Position numbers and translations under genes: made by a program
In this document: piece after piece, positions 11,701-23,700 of the stretch
Numbering within the stretch: the stretch's first letter is position 1
How the letters are laid out: the number at the start of each line of letters is the position of its first letter
Notes under the pieces: generated by a model
Database searches by the model: none
What the model saw: the letters and a program-made list of their open reading frames with translations, nothing else
What the model was told of the DNA's origin: nothing
Assembly (NCBI RefSeq): GCF_963576675.1
Contig: NC_088911.1
Span: 82,799,256-82,863,255, forward strand
Length of the DNA: 64,000 nucleotides
Direction: 5' to 3'
DNA from: Euphorbia lathyris
Taxonomy: Eukaryota > Streptophyta > Magnoliopsida > Malpighiales > Euphorbiaceae

Positions 11701-14700
11701 AGATGTTTTCTCAAGTGAGAGATTATACAGATCTGATGATCTAAGAAAGGGAGAGAAAGAAGCTCATTTGATTTATGGAGGAGGTGGTTCAAGTTCCGAT
11801 ATGGATAGTCACTATCTTAACTCACAAATAGAGAGGGGTGAGGAGTAAGGGAGAGAGATGATCAGCGCCATTTAGGGCATCAAAATGTAGGATCATTTTG
11901 GAATTCTGCCTTCATAAAATTTTGTAGATAATAACATCTCTTCGGATATTTGCTAACTTTAGAGCTTTGTTTTTTTTATTATCGTTTATTAAAAGCACAA
12001 GGATAACTATAACCAACTTTGAGTCTTTGACTCTCTTTAAATCTTTATATCTGAAATTCAGGCCAATCAAACCTTTGAAATGCTTTTTCTCAATCAGATT
12101 GACACCTAGTATAGGTTAGATAAATATTGAGGCGGGGATGCTGATTGGCTAGGAAATGACCACCTTTGGTTGTCGATGGATCTAGAGCTTTTTATTTCAA
12201 TATTATTGTGTGGGTGGGTGGGGAGAATTAAGGATGGAGGGGGATTATAGAGTCTAATTAAAGGCATCACAAAGGGAATTATCGGGTATAAAATAAAATA
12301 CGGGTGCCATAGTGCTACGGGGCCAGGTCAAAACCACTTCCCCAAGTATCGGCCAGCCCACTCCTACCGAAGGGGTCTATCCCCTTTAAGCGTCCCGTCA
12401 ATGCATATGTCCAGGTTTAATCATAGGGAGACCCTGTAAGACGGAATACCAACAGATGCATTGTCGGGACGCTTAAAGGGGATAGACTCCTTCGGTAGGA
12501 TCACAAAGGGAATTATCAGGTATAAAATAAAATACGGGTGCCATAGTGTCACGGGGCCAGGTCTGAGCCAGGCCAAAACCCCGTGTGGCGCCTCGACTTT
12601 CTCCAAGTCTCGGTCAGCCCTGTCGCTATTTCGTCCTAGAGGGTCTCCCTGTGATTAAACCTGGGGATAGACCCCTTCGGTAGGAGTGGGCTGGCCGAGA
12701 CTTGGGGAAAGTCGAGGAGCCACACTGGGTTTTGGCCTGGCTCAAACCTGATCCCATGACATTTGGTATTAGAGCCTAAAGTAAGCAAAGGCCTTGCAAA
12801 GTGGGCGGTAATCCCTTAACTAAGCAAAGCTCTTTGCGTTGCGAGGTGGACGAATGAGCTTTAACTAAACGAGTTCTTCGTGATGTGAGTGTGCAAGCTT
12901 TAACTAAGCGAGTTCGTTGTGGTGTGAGCCAACGATGCTTTAACTAAGTGAGTTCTTCGTGGTGAGAGCCAACGTTGCTTTATCTAATCGAGTTCTTCAT
13001 GGTGTGAGTAAGTAGCGCTTAACTAAGCGAGTCCTTCGAGATGTGGGCTAGCGATACTAAAGATCCTAAATTTCTTCCAACGAATTGATGGATGGAAATT
13101 TAGGATGCTTTTTCTGAAAATATTTTTTGATGCTTTTCGGTTTGATTAAAGCTCGTGATTTACCAGGGCCATTGTTGCGAGACTTTTACCTGGTGTGTGG
13201 GAGTACGGAAATAGCAAAAGGGAACTGATTTTTCTAACGCATGAGAATGCGAGAAAGTGAACGCATTCTCTCCTATGGTTGTAGGTGATGAAATTCTACG
13301 TGATTCAATCCTTTAAGGGGGAGAATTCGTAGTTGATATTCGAAATTCGACGCTCATGTGAAGTAGCATCGAGATGATCTATCGAATTGATGGTTGTCAC
13401 AGCCAAATTATTGAGGCGTAGTTTGTGCTTGAATCATTATAATTCAGTTAGACATTGCTTGGTCTCTTCCATGAGCCGAGAAAATTAAGGCGGAATATGG
13501 AGGCTTGGGTGAAAGGATTAAATGAATGGACTGTTGAATTCTTGTGGCAATGTAGGATTATCAAAGTATAATCCGAATAACGTCCTATCAGGATTCAGCT
13601 GAAAATTGTGTGCCTTCAAAACGGTCGGGGAAAACTCATTATCGAGTTACTCTTGGATTACGTGGACATTGTCGATCGTATGGAGACAGACCCTTATGCG
13701 GAAAATTGTGGAAATTCTTAGGCATGTTAGCCTAGTCTACAATGGCAAAGATAGACATCGGAAGGAATTGCGGATATCGGATGGGAAACATCCGATTGAG
13801 AAATTCGGTTGCCATGATTGACCTTATGTGAGAAAAATTGCGGAAGTTACATCTGACCGAAAAAAGGTCATGGGAGAATATTGTGGAAGATTCATTTGAC
13901 CCAGAGTTGGTCGTGAAATGATATTGTGGAAACCCCAAGGTCGTGATATTGTGGAAACCCCGAGGACGTGGGCCAACGAGTAGTACTTTGAGATTTGTGG
14001 TGAAACTGGAGTCCTATCGGCCGACGCATTGATGAAAAAAGAAAAAAGAAAGAAAAGAAAAAATAGGCCGTGATCACTCGAGAAATATCATGGCAGAGGT
14101 CATTGTGAAAATGATGATATTTTGGGTTGGGATAACACAGCGTCGTAGAAACCCATGAAGACCTCCTCGGGTGGAGATGAACATTTCTAGTACTATGAAT
14201 GCATTGAGGGGATGCCTGAGATAATTCATAGGTTTTATCCTTGTTTGTCATGAGCTCTGTGGAGGGGACGTCCAAAACAACTCTTGTACAAAAAGGGCGT
14301 GTTTTGTGCATGTATTTGAGCTCCACTAAGCTTGAGAAAAGTGAGGCGTCTCAATGACAAAAAAAAATTGTAGTGGTCCCTAGGAAGGAATGGTGCATAA
14401 ACAAACGAAGCAAACAACTTGTCCAAGCATAAATCAAGGCGTGTCGAAAGAGGGGAAGGTGATTCTAAATCTAATAATTTGTTAAAACTAATTGCTCTTT
14501 TGATTTTGAAAAGCCGAGCCAGACGAGCGTATTGGGCAAACTAGATTGACAATTAACAAGATAACAAGCTAAGAGTTTTAGCAAACTGTTAGTGAGCTGA
14601 AACGTGAGACAACTAAGAGATCCTATCAGATCCCATGAAGGCAAAGATCGGCGACACAAAATCTGAATCAAGATTTGACGCAGGCAGATTTCGGAACCAT

Positions 14701-17700
14701 TGATGGAAAAACCCCGGGGTTTTCAGTTTTGGGTTTCAACTTCAACTTCAAACTCATCTCAAGGTAGAAGGCGAAGCAACCCAATGATGACAATCGAGGC
14801 AGAAGTCTAATACAAAAGGAGGTAGGAAATGAAGCAAAGTTTGAACCGCGGCAGCCAAATACAAGCTTACCTTGTATTTCCTCCTTAACCATAGATGACA
14901 ACGAGTAGATGGATGTCGGTCAAACAGTTATTGTATGAACATCAATACTTCGGTAGATCAAGTATTTGAATACTAGCAAAATCGTGTAAGAGTTCTTACC
15001 TTTCTTTTGTGAATAGTGATGGTAATAGTATTTTCTTGATGTTTTGTTTCCATTGTGAATGTTGGTACAGTTACATTTAGTATTCGGCTACAAACCATAG
15101 TTGTTAAATCGAGATTCGACTCGTGACTCGAAATCTCATTTTGCGAATCGGGACTCGTGAATCGAACCGAATCGTAAGATTCAGATCAAATTCAAAATAT
15201 TATAAAAAATAAAATATTAACCATATTTAATATCAGTCTAAAAATGCAATTTTAATATCCAAATAGAAATTATATCAAGTTATCATCCAAGCACTTGAGT
15301 TAAAAGAAAGTATAGACAACGTAGAAAATAGAAAGAATAGAAAGTAGAAGAAGATAATAACAAATAAATAGAAAAGTAGAGGGAAGGTTTTGGAATTTGT
15401 AAAGTGAAGAGTCATCTAACTAAAACTATTTCTGTTTTATAACTTCTGTACGTTTTTTAGTTTTTGTAAAGTGAAGAGTCATCTTCTTCGGAACTTCTTC
15501 TGCTATACGTTTTTTAGTTGTTAAAAATTGAAAAACAGTTTTTTTTTTTAAATGGTGGCCTAAACCGACCGAATCGGATGACTCGGCCGAGTCACCACCG
15601 ATTCATAGCCGATTCATGAAGCTTTCGAGTCGTACCATTGATACAACTTGAATTCTTCATGAATCGAATCATACGAGTCATGCTACCAACATTCACATTT
15701 TCATATTACGAATACTGCGGCACTCTTTTTTGTTCGTGTTGCAAGGTGCAAATTTGAAAGAAAAGGAAAGGATCAAAGAATTGAGAGTATGAATAGGCAG
15801 AAATTGAAGCAAATATCGGCTGGTTCAAGCTTAGGAGGAACTTGTTTGGCTCATCGACATCAATGGTCTTCGTTGACGAACCAAACCTTTCGGTCGATCA
15901 CCAGGGATCATGATCCTCAAGTGGGACAACGTACATGAGGGGGAAATGGGTCCTATATGGACCCCCTTATGGTATATTATGGAAGATATATGGAAGAGTA
16001 AGATAGATTGTGGAAAAAAAGTAGGATGAATGACCCTTAATAGAGTAAGAAGACTCAGAGGAAGATCCTTAGAGAAAGAATACTCGGAGGAAGATCTGTA
16101 GAAAAGAGTATTCGGATGGAGATCCGTGATAATAGAAAAGAATTTTTCGAGATTTCAAAAGGTTTGGAAAGTACTTTTGCTATTGTCGAAGAATGGGGTT
16201 ACAATTGCAGCACAAGAAAAGTTCTTCGGTTGAAGACGTTCAAGTTGCAGATTACGATGAGGTAGTGAATCTCCCTTTAGAGGAGACATATCAACGTATG
16301 CTGAGGGTAGAGACCGAGTTGGTATAAACAACACTATAGGGGACAGGGACTACCCTGGCGTTGGATCTCCGCCACCCCTGGGTCAGTAGTTGGAATTGGT
16401 ATAAGCGATCCACCCTCGTCTACTAGGGACATGAGAGTCGGGCATACGTCCTTCATGAAGGGAGGCAGATGTCTCCATAGAGGGGGACTCTATGGACACT
16501 ATGGGGCTGCTGAGAGCCCATAGTGCGTGCCCATTCTAGAGCGAGATTTAATCATAGGGAGACCCTCCGAGACGGAATACTGATAGATGCATTGACGGGA
16601 CGCTTAAAGGGGATAGACCCTTTCGGTAGGAGTAGGCTGGCCGAGACTTGGGGAAAGTCGAGGCGCCACACGGGGTTTTGGCTTGGCTCAAACATGGCCC
16701 CGTGACAAATAGCACCTACTTAGGATTTGGCTTGCAGCTCTTTAACAGCTATGCTTTATAGTTGAACCTTTTGCTATTTCCCAAAATTTAGCCATTTAAA
16801 TCTCAGCTGACTTTATCTTGTGCTATGTTGTTCATGTTCTTACTATCATAACTTGAATCTTTATTCTATATTATACTTCATCAAAGGTTTACCAAATTGA
16901 GTTATACGATACTCATCCAATATATTTTCGTTGTTTTTCTTTTTGATGTTTGTTAAATAAGTCATGCTCATCAACATAAACATGTGCTCCACATGCTCGT
17001 TTGTCTTAATATATAATAATATGAAGTTATTTCTTTTACTTGTAGATGACTTTAGCCATTAACTGACTCTATCTACTTATATCTTAATTTGTTGCAGGGA
17101 CTTCTTGTCTCGGGTGGTAGTGATGGTTTACTTGTACTCTGGAGTGCAGACCATGGCCCGGATTCACGAGAACTTGTACCTAAGCTGAGTCTAAAGGTTA
17201 CTTCTTTCATCCTTCCTCATAACCTTTTCAGTATCAAATGACTGATGAATTATGTGACTATTTGTATTTCATACATTTTTTAGCTATACAACACATTCAA
17301 TTTAAACTAGTGTCAAGACAAAAAAAAAAGTCCAAGATAACTGCCTAAAGAGAATTCCTTTGCTCTTTTTATGTGCAACAAGAAATTTCAAACCTGCCAT
17401 GTCTTTTTGTGTAAGAATTACATGCATGAGTATTTTCAATGTTTATGAATGGAGTATTTATTATTGCACATGCTTGTCTGTTTTATGAAGTTGAGTGAAG
17501 TATTATACTCTTCGTTACTATACCTATAGGCACATGATGGGGGGATCGTGGCTGCTGAACTTTCCAGAGTGATAGGAGGTGCTCCACAACTTATTACCAT
17601 AGGTGCAGACAAGACATTAGCCATATGGGACACAATATCTTTCAAGGTTTTGTACTAACTTTTCGAAATTACTGGATTCTTAATAGAAGGATCAGAAATT

Positions 17701-20700
17701 TATTTCTTGTTCCTTTTTTTTTTCCTAACCTGTCCATGTGTATAGGAGCTGCGGCGAATTAAGCCTGTGCCAAAATTGGCCTGCCACAGCGTGTCATCAT
17801 GGTGCCACCCTCGAGCTCCAAACCTTGACATATTAACTTGTGTCAAGGATTCACATATATGGTAAAGTTTTGTTAATTAGCACAATTAGATGCAAATTTC
17901 TTATATGAATACATGCATAAATATGTAGATACAAAAGTATGTGTAATAGGATGTGTCATGGAACTAATTGAACTAAAAGGTTAAGCTAATAGTTAAAGGC
18001 CCACTTCATATTAATATCTGACACATCCCCGCACGCGAATGCCCAATGGACTTGAAGCATGCACAACACATGCCCATCTTACCATGTCCTGAAATTTAAT
18101 CAAGAAATGAGGTTGCCAAGAATCAAACCCTTGATCACTTGGTCAAAGAGGCTCTGATACCATGTAATGGAACCAATTGAACTAAAAGATTAAGCTGATA
18201 GTTAAAGGCCCAATTCATATTAATATCTGACAGGATGCATGTGTTGTTTGCCAAGTTTAATAAATTTTTTTTTTTTTTTTGTAGGGCTATTGAGCACCCT
18301 ACATATTCGGCCCTGACAAGGCCCTTGTGTGAGCTTTCTTCACTCATCCCTCCTCATGTTCTTGCACCAAACAAGAAACTCAGGGTATGTAATTGATTTT
18401 TGGTTTTCTGTTTAAATGCCTTTAACTAGTTGTTGAATCTTTATTTTACTAGCTGGAATGTTTTTGATGATGATGTTTGATTTAAATAACAAGTTTGTAG
18501 GATAAGTTTTAAAAAAAAAGTTGTTGAATCTTTATTTTACTATTTGTAAGTACTTACACAAGCAATGCCTCCCTGTTTTTTTTCTGGTTTTTGGCTGGAG
18601 AGGTAAGGGTGATGTTCCAAGCTTGTCCTGGAAGTGGCATTATTTTGAATTTACTCTTTTGCTATTGTTCTCCAACATTCCATGTTCTTTCTTGTTTCCA
18701 TCTAGGGTTGATTTCTTGATTTGGTATAAATTCAGCTTCACCAAGATGCAGCATACAATTTTTTGGCACTGACACAATACCATATAAATATTGCTTGTGT
18801 TCAACATTTGTGAAATTTTGTTTTGTTGAGCAGTAAAGTTTCTCCCAGATTCTTTAATACGTAAATGACATTCTTGGGTTGCCACAACAGGTTTACTGTA
18901 TGGTTGCACATCCTCTACAGCCTCACCTTGTCGCTACTGGAACCAATATTGGTGTTATTGTTAGTGAATTTGACGCCAGATCTGTTCCTGCTGTAGCTCC
19001 CTTACCAACACCAGCAGGAAATAGAGAGCATTCTGCTGTCTACGTAGTTGATAGGGAACTGAAGCTACTAAATTTTCAATTGTCTAACACGGCAAATCCC
19101 TCTCTTGGAAGCAATGGCTCCTTATCTGAAACAGGGAGGTACAGGGGAGAATCAGCTGAACCATTACATGTCAAGCAGTCCAAGAAGCATGTTAGTACAC
19201 CTGTTCCACACGATTCATATTCCGTGCTTTCTGTAAGCAGTTCGGGGAAGTACGTTTCCTAACTTCTCTTAAATGCATCATTTGTTGCTCTGGACGACTT
19301 TTATTGTGATACCAAGATTTTTTTTTTTTTTCAATCTAATTATAATGGAATGCATAACTGTCCATTTTATCAAGTTGTAAAACTAAATCTAGTTAACTTG
19401 CCTTTTTAGTTAGCATTTCTTTTTTCGTTTTTATTTTTCTGTTTGGTTATACTTTTGTCACTGTTGTTCTTTCATTGGTCATTTCAACATTCCTATATTT
19501 TGGAATTTCTGTCTGATGAAACAATTTGTTTGCAGATATCTCGCAATCGTATGGCCTGATATTCCGTACTTCTCTATATACAAAGTTAGTGATTGGTCCA
19601 TCGTAGATTCAGGTAGTGCAAGGCTTCTAGCTTGGGATACTTGTCGTGATAGATTTGCTATACTGGAATCTGCATTAGCCCCTAGGATTCCTGTCATTCC
19701 TAAGGGGGTGTCATCAAGAAAAGCAAAAGAGGCTGCTGCAGCTGCAGCACAAGCAGCAGCAGCGGCTGCTAGTGCTGCTTCTGCAGCCAGTGTGCAAGTT
19801 CGTATCTTGCTTGATGATGGTACATCAAATATCCTAATGCGATCCATTGGAAGTCGTTCTGAACCGGTAATTGACATTTTCCCCTTTCTGTAGTTCTCAA
19901 GTTGTTTGTTAAAGTTCCTTCAGTTATTGCCATGAGATTTTAGTCTTATTTGTTATTTGTAATTCCTTTAATAGGGGTTTGGGCTGCCCTTTCAGCTGTC
20001 ATTTCTTGATATGTATATCACATACATAATGCTCCTACTTTTTCTTTGAAGTTGTAATAGTAAAATACAGTTGAAATTAGTTCTTCTAGGGGACTCAATT
20101 TTTTATTTTGGGATTTATTCTATAGCACATTTTTCCATAATTCTTGTTGGTTCATCGATTAAGAGGGAGGTAAAGTGTTAATAGATAAACATAATCGTTT
20201 ATTATGGAATAAAGCATTCTGCGAGTAGATTTTGGATATTCAAATTTTTAGCAAATAAACAGTTTCTTTGTGCTTCTAAAGATCGTATGATTATATGATT
20301 ATACCCGGGTGTTTTGAAACTTTATTATTTTCAACAGAGAAAACATCATATGTACTTTGTGGATATCATGGCCTTATACATGGTGCATCCTAATTGTGGA
20401 AAAAGATTTCATTTATTATAGTATTACATGGAGTAAAGTAGTGGTTCTTGGATTTGACCTTGTTTAGGTTATTGGCTTACATGGAGGAGCACTACTAGGC
20501 GTTGCCTATAGAACTTCACGGAGGATCAGCCCTGTTGCAGCAACAGCTATTTCTACTGTTCAATCCATGCCGTTGTCAGGATTTGTAACTAGTGGTGTTT
20601 CTTCCTTTAGTACTTTTGATGATGGATTTTCTTCTCAAAGATCTCCTGCAGAGGCAGCTCCTCAAAACTTCCAGCTCTACAGGTGAAAATTATGGTTATT

Positions 20701-23700
20701 TCTCTGTTATTAAATTTCAAGTCGTTGAAACTGTGTCATATTCATCAATATTCCCTTTCTTTTGTTTTCTTATCAAAGCTTTCCAAGGTGCTTTTTTTTT
20801 TTTTTGCAAATCTTTCTAATGTGCTGAATGCTTGGTTATCAAACCATTCACATTGACATCATTATGGTCCAGCATGAGAACCTTTATTGCCTAGGAAAAT
20901 CTGCTTCCATTTAGTTTCTTTTTCTTTTGAAAAATTTAGGTGAAAAACAAACAGGTTCCAATGCTTGCATTACATTGTGTACATTGTGACACATCAATAT
21001 TGGTATTCATCTATATAATGTCTTTTCCCAATTGTTGCTAGATCCACCAAGTGCTTGTGTTATTTATTTTTGTCTAAACAAAAAGGAATTCGAACGGAAA
21101 GTGCTTGATGTGTTTTACTTACCTTTTTGTTTTAAATCCAAGAGAAACACAAAACAAGAACAAAAATTGTTTTCAACTGTGAATATTTTCTTCTCCTTTC
21201 CATTGCACCATAAGCCTTAGAAACAAGATGACAAATTTTGCAGCAGATTTTATTGATTCAGTTTGTGTTCAGCCCTTCAACCCTTCCAAGCATTGATCAT
21301 CATTTTTCCAGATGCTGTCCTGCCAGTTTGATTTCTGTTTATTGGTTTTACTCTTCACCTTGTCACGTATGATAAATTTCTTCTTTTACTTTATTTAGCC
21401 TTTTTGTCTTATAGCCTTAGTCAAATATAATTTGATTAATGGGTTTATGACGTGGTTCAGTCATATGTGTGTGTTTGAGTAAACTTTCAAATAAGCTATG
21501 TAGGCAATAGAACAAAGAATCCTTTAAGGGACGTGCAAGGATTTAACATCAGCAGAGTTACGCCCAACTATTTTAAGTTTAAAAAAGAAAAATAAGAAGT
21601 ATAGTCGTTTCTTGCATAGTTTTGTCACCTTAAATAATTTCCTGAACAATCACTCTGGAATTGTTTTGGCTTAGTCCTTGTTGCGATTGATTTACTGTAG
21701 TGGATTTTTGGGGTTTAAAAAGTGAGATGTCTTTAAGGGGACATTGCTGATAAATAATTAAATATATTCGAAGAATTTATCCTAATATTTCGAAGTTATT
21801 ACTTGCTGTTAACTATACAAGGGAATCCTATGTGTTTAAGTGCCTGCAAGGTGCATTTCTTAATGCCTGAATAAGATGTTACAGATTTTGACTTCTTTTG
21901 AAGTATTATTAATGTTATACTATGCAGTTGGGAAACGTTTGAACCTGTGGGTGGTCTACTTCCTCAACCAGAATGGACTGCATGGGATCAAACCGTTGAA
22001 TATTGTGCTTTTTCATACCAGCACTATATTGTCATTTCTTCTCTGCGCCCTCAATATCGATACTTGGGAGATGTTGCAATTCCCTATGCTACAGGAGCAG
22101 TTTGGCATCGGAGGCAGCTTTTTGTGTCTACACCTACTACCATCGAGTAAGATACTAGTGTTCAACAGTGAGTTTCTCTTTGTTTTTGTTGAGTTCCTGA
22201 TATTTTAGGTATTTGTCATTCACCTCATTTTACCTCCATCTATAATCTTGATAGTGATTTAAACAAAAAAAATTGAAGGAAATAATAAGGATGACAAACT
22301 CAACCATTACATATATTAGTTTGACTTTGCCTATCGAGTCAAAATATTTAAGCTTTTATGAAATGGACCGAGGTTTGCAAGTGCTTTGTAAATATAAAGG
22401 TTTATATAATGGGGTAAATTTCACCTATAGCCCCTAAATTTAAACGCTTTTCACTGTTTGTTACTTGGATTGCATTTTGTAACATAAAAATTGTTGAACT
22501 TAGTGGTAAACTATGTTGCATGGAAACAGAAACGAAAACGGACACCGGAAACGTTTTTTCTAAAAATATAGGAGACGGAAACATGGGGAAACATGTAAAT
22601 ATTAAAAACATAGGGACATATTTATAAATATTGAAAGTATAATAATAAAAGAATTGGTATTTATACTTTATAGATGATCACAACAGTGAGCAAAAAATAG
22701 AAATAGTTAGAAATTATGGAATAGAAATTATCAACAATTAAGAAGCTAAAGAGGAAGAACTCCACCTGTGAGGGTCACTTGGTGGCATTTATAGCCGGTC
22801 CCAAGCCCGGACAAAGGAGGAGGGTTGCGGTAGGTTTGTGGCGGCCAGCGTAAAACTTAGCCACATCTTATGACATGAACCAAAATATGAATATCGTGGG
22901 GGCATTCCCTACTCAGCGACGCGCTGCACTTCATAGACCCGGGTGTAGGGAAAAATGTGCAAGGGTTGCTAGGTCGTCGCCCCGAAGCGACGCGCCACCC
23001 CGGGATCCGGGGTGGTGTCAAATATGCAAGGGCTCCCGCATGATGGGGTGCGTGCGGGTAAATAAGCTAGTCTATGGAAACGGTAGGGGTAGGGGTAGGG
23101 GTAGGGGTAGGGGTAGGGGTAGGGGTAGGGGTAGTAGGTTACGCTTTGGGACATGGAACATAGGCTCTTTGACAGGAAGATTAGTTGAAATTGTAGATGT
23201 TATGAAGAGGAGGAGAATAAATATAATGTGCCTACAAGAAACCAAGTGGGTTGGAGCCTAGGCCAGAGAGATAGCTCCTTGGGGTTATAAGCTTTGGTAC
23301 TCAGGAAATGATAAGGGTAGAAATGGAGTAGGTATTCTTATTGATCGGGAGTATATTGATGATGTAGTAGCGGTGTCTCGAAAGAGCGATAGAATTATGA
23401 GTGTTAAGCTTGTGATAGGGGATGAGGTTGTGAATGTCATAAGTGCATATGCACCACAAATAGGATTAGATGTCTCTATAAAACAAGCTTTTTGGGAGGA
23501 TTTGGAGGAAGTGGTGCAACAGGTTCCTAGGGATGAGAAGATGGTACTGGGTGGTGATCTCAATGGACACGTGGGTTCTAGGCGAGATGGGTTTGAGAGT
23601 GTTCATGGAGGTTTTGGTTTTGGAGATAGAAATGCAGCAGGAAATGATACTCTGGAATTCGCATCAGTCTATGACTTGAGTATCATGAACACATGGTTTT

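Larger units (their letters stand above)
12313..16707 (+). mobile_element. Non-coding LTR-like element with fold-back ends in intron 6
   Basis: The termini are TGxxACGGGGCC at the left and GGCCCCGTGACA at the right (16707). A PBS-like TTGGTATTAGAGCC starts at 12763, directly after a terminal repeat ending CCCATGACA. The terminal repeat 12547-12761 is itself a hairpin of about 75-bp arms (GGCCAAAACCCCGTG against CACTGGGTTTTGGCC). A related but rearranged copy lies at 12313-12500 and another at 16545-16707. No gag or pol domain is seen across about 4 kb, so a LARD-like non-autonomous element is the best reading. The flanks CATAG and AATAG may be a decayed TSD. Confidence 0.65.
10105..17097 (+). 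other. TWD40-2 intron 6 (6993 bp), expanded by insertions
   Basis: Bounded by GGTGAG|gtagtt and gttgcag|GGACTT, it joins the codons for SSGE and GLLVSGGSDG in frame. It contains the hAT-like MITE (10225-10912), the LTR-like fold-back element (12313-16707) and a smaller repeat nested in that. 10921-12260 and 16708-17097 look like ordinary intron sequence. Confidence 0.9.

Noticed and set aside
19479..19877. 132-codon minus-strand frame with an Ala-rich part
   Set aside because: It is the antisense shadow of TWD40-2 exon 12, whose plus-strand frame matches the family.
23082..23134. Interstitial telomere repeat
   Set aside because: The unit is GGGGTA, not the plant TTTAGGG. It sits in the LINE frame.
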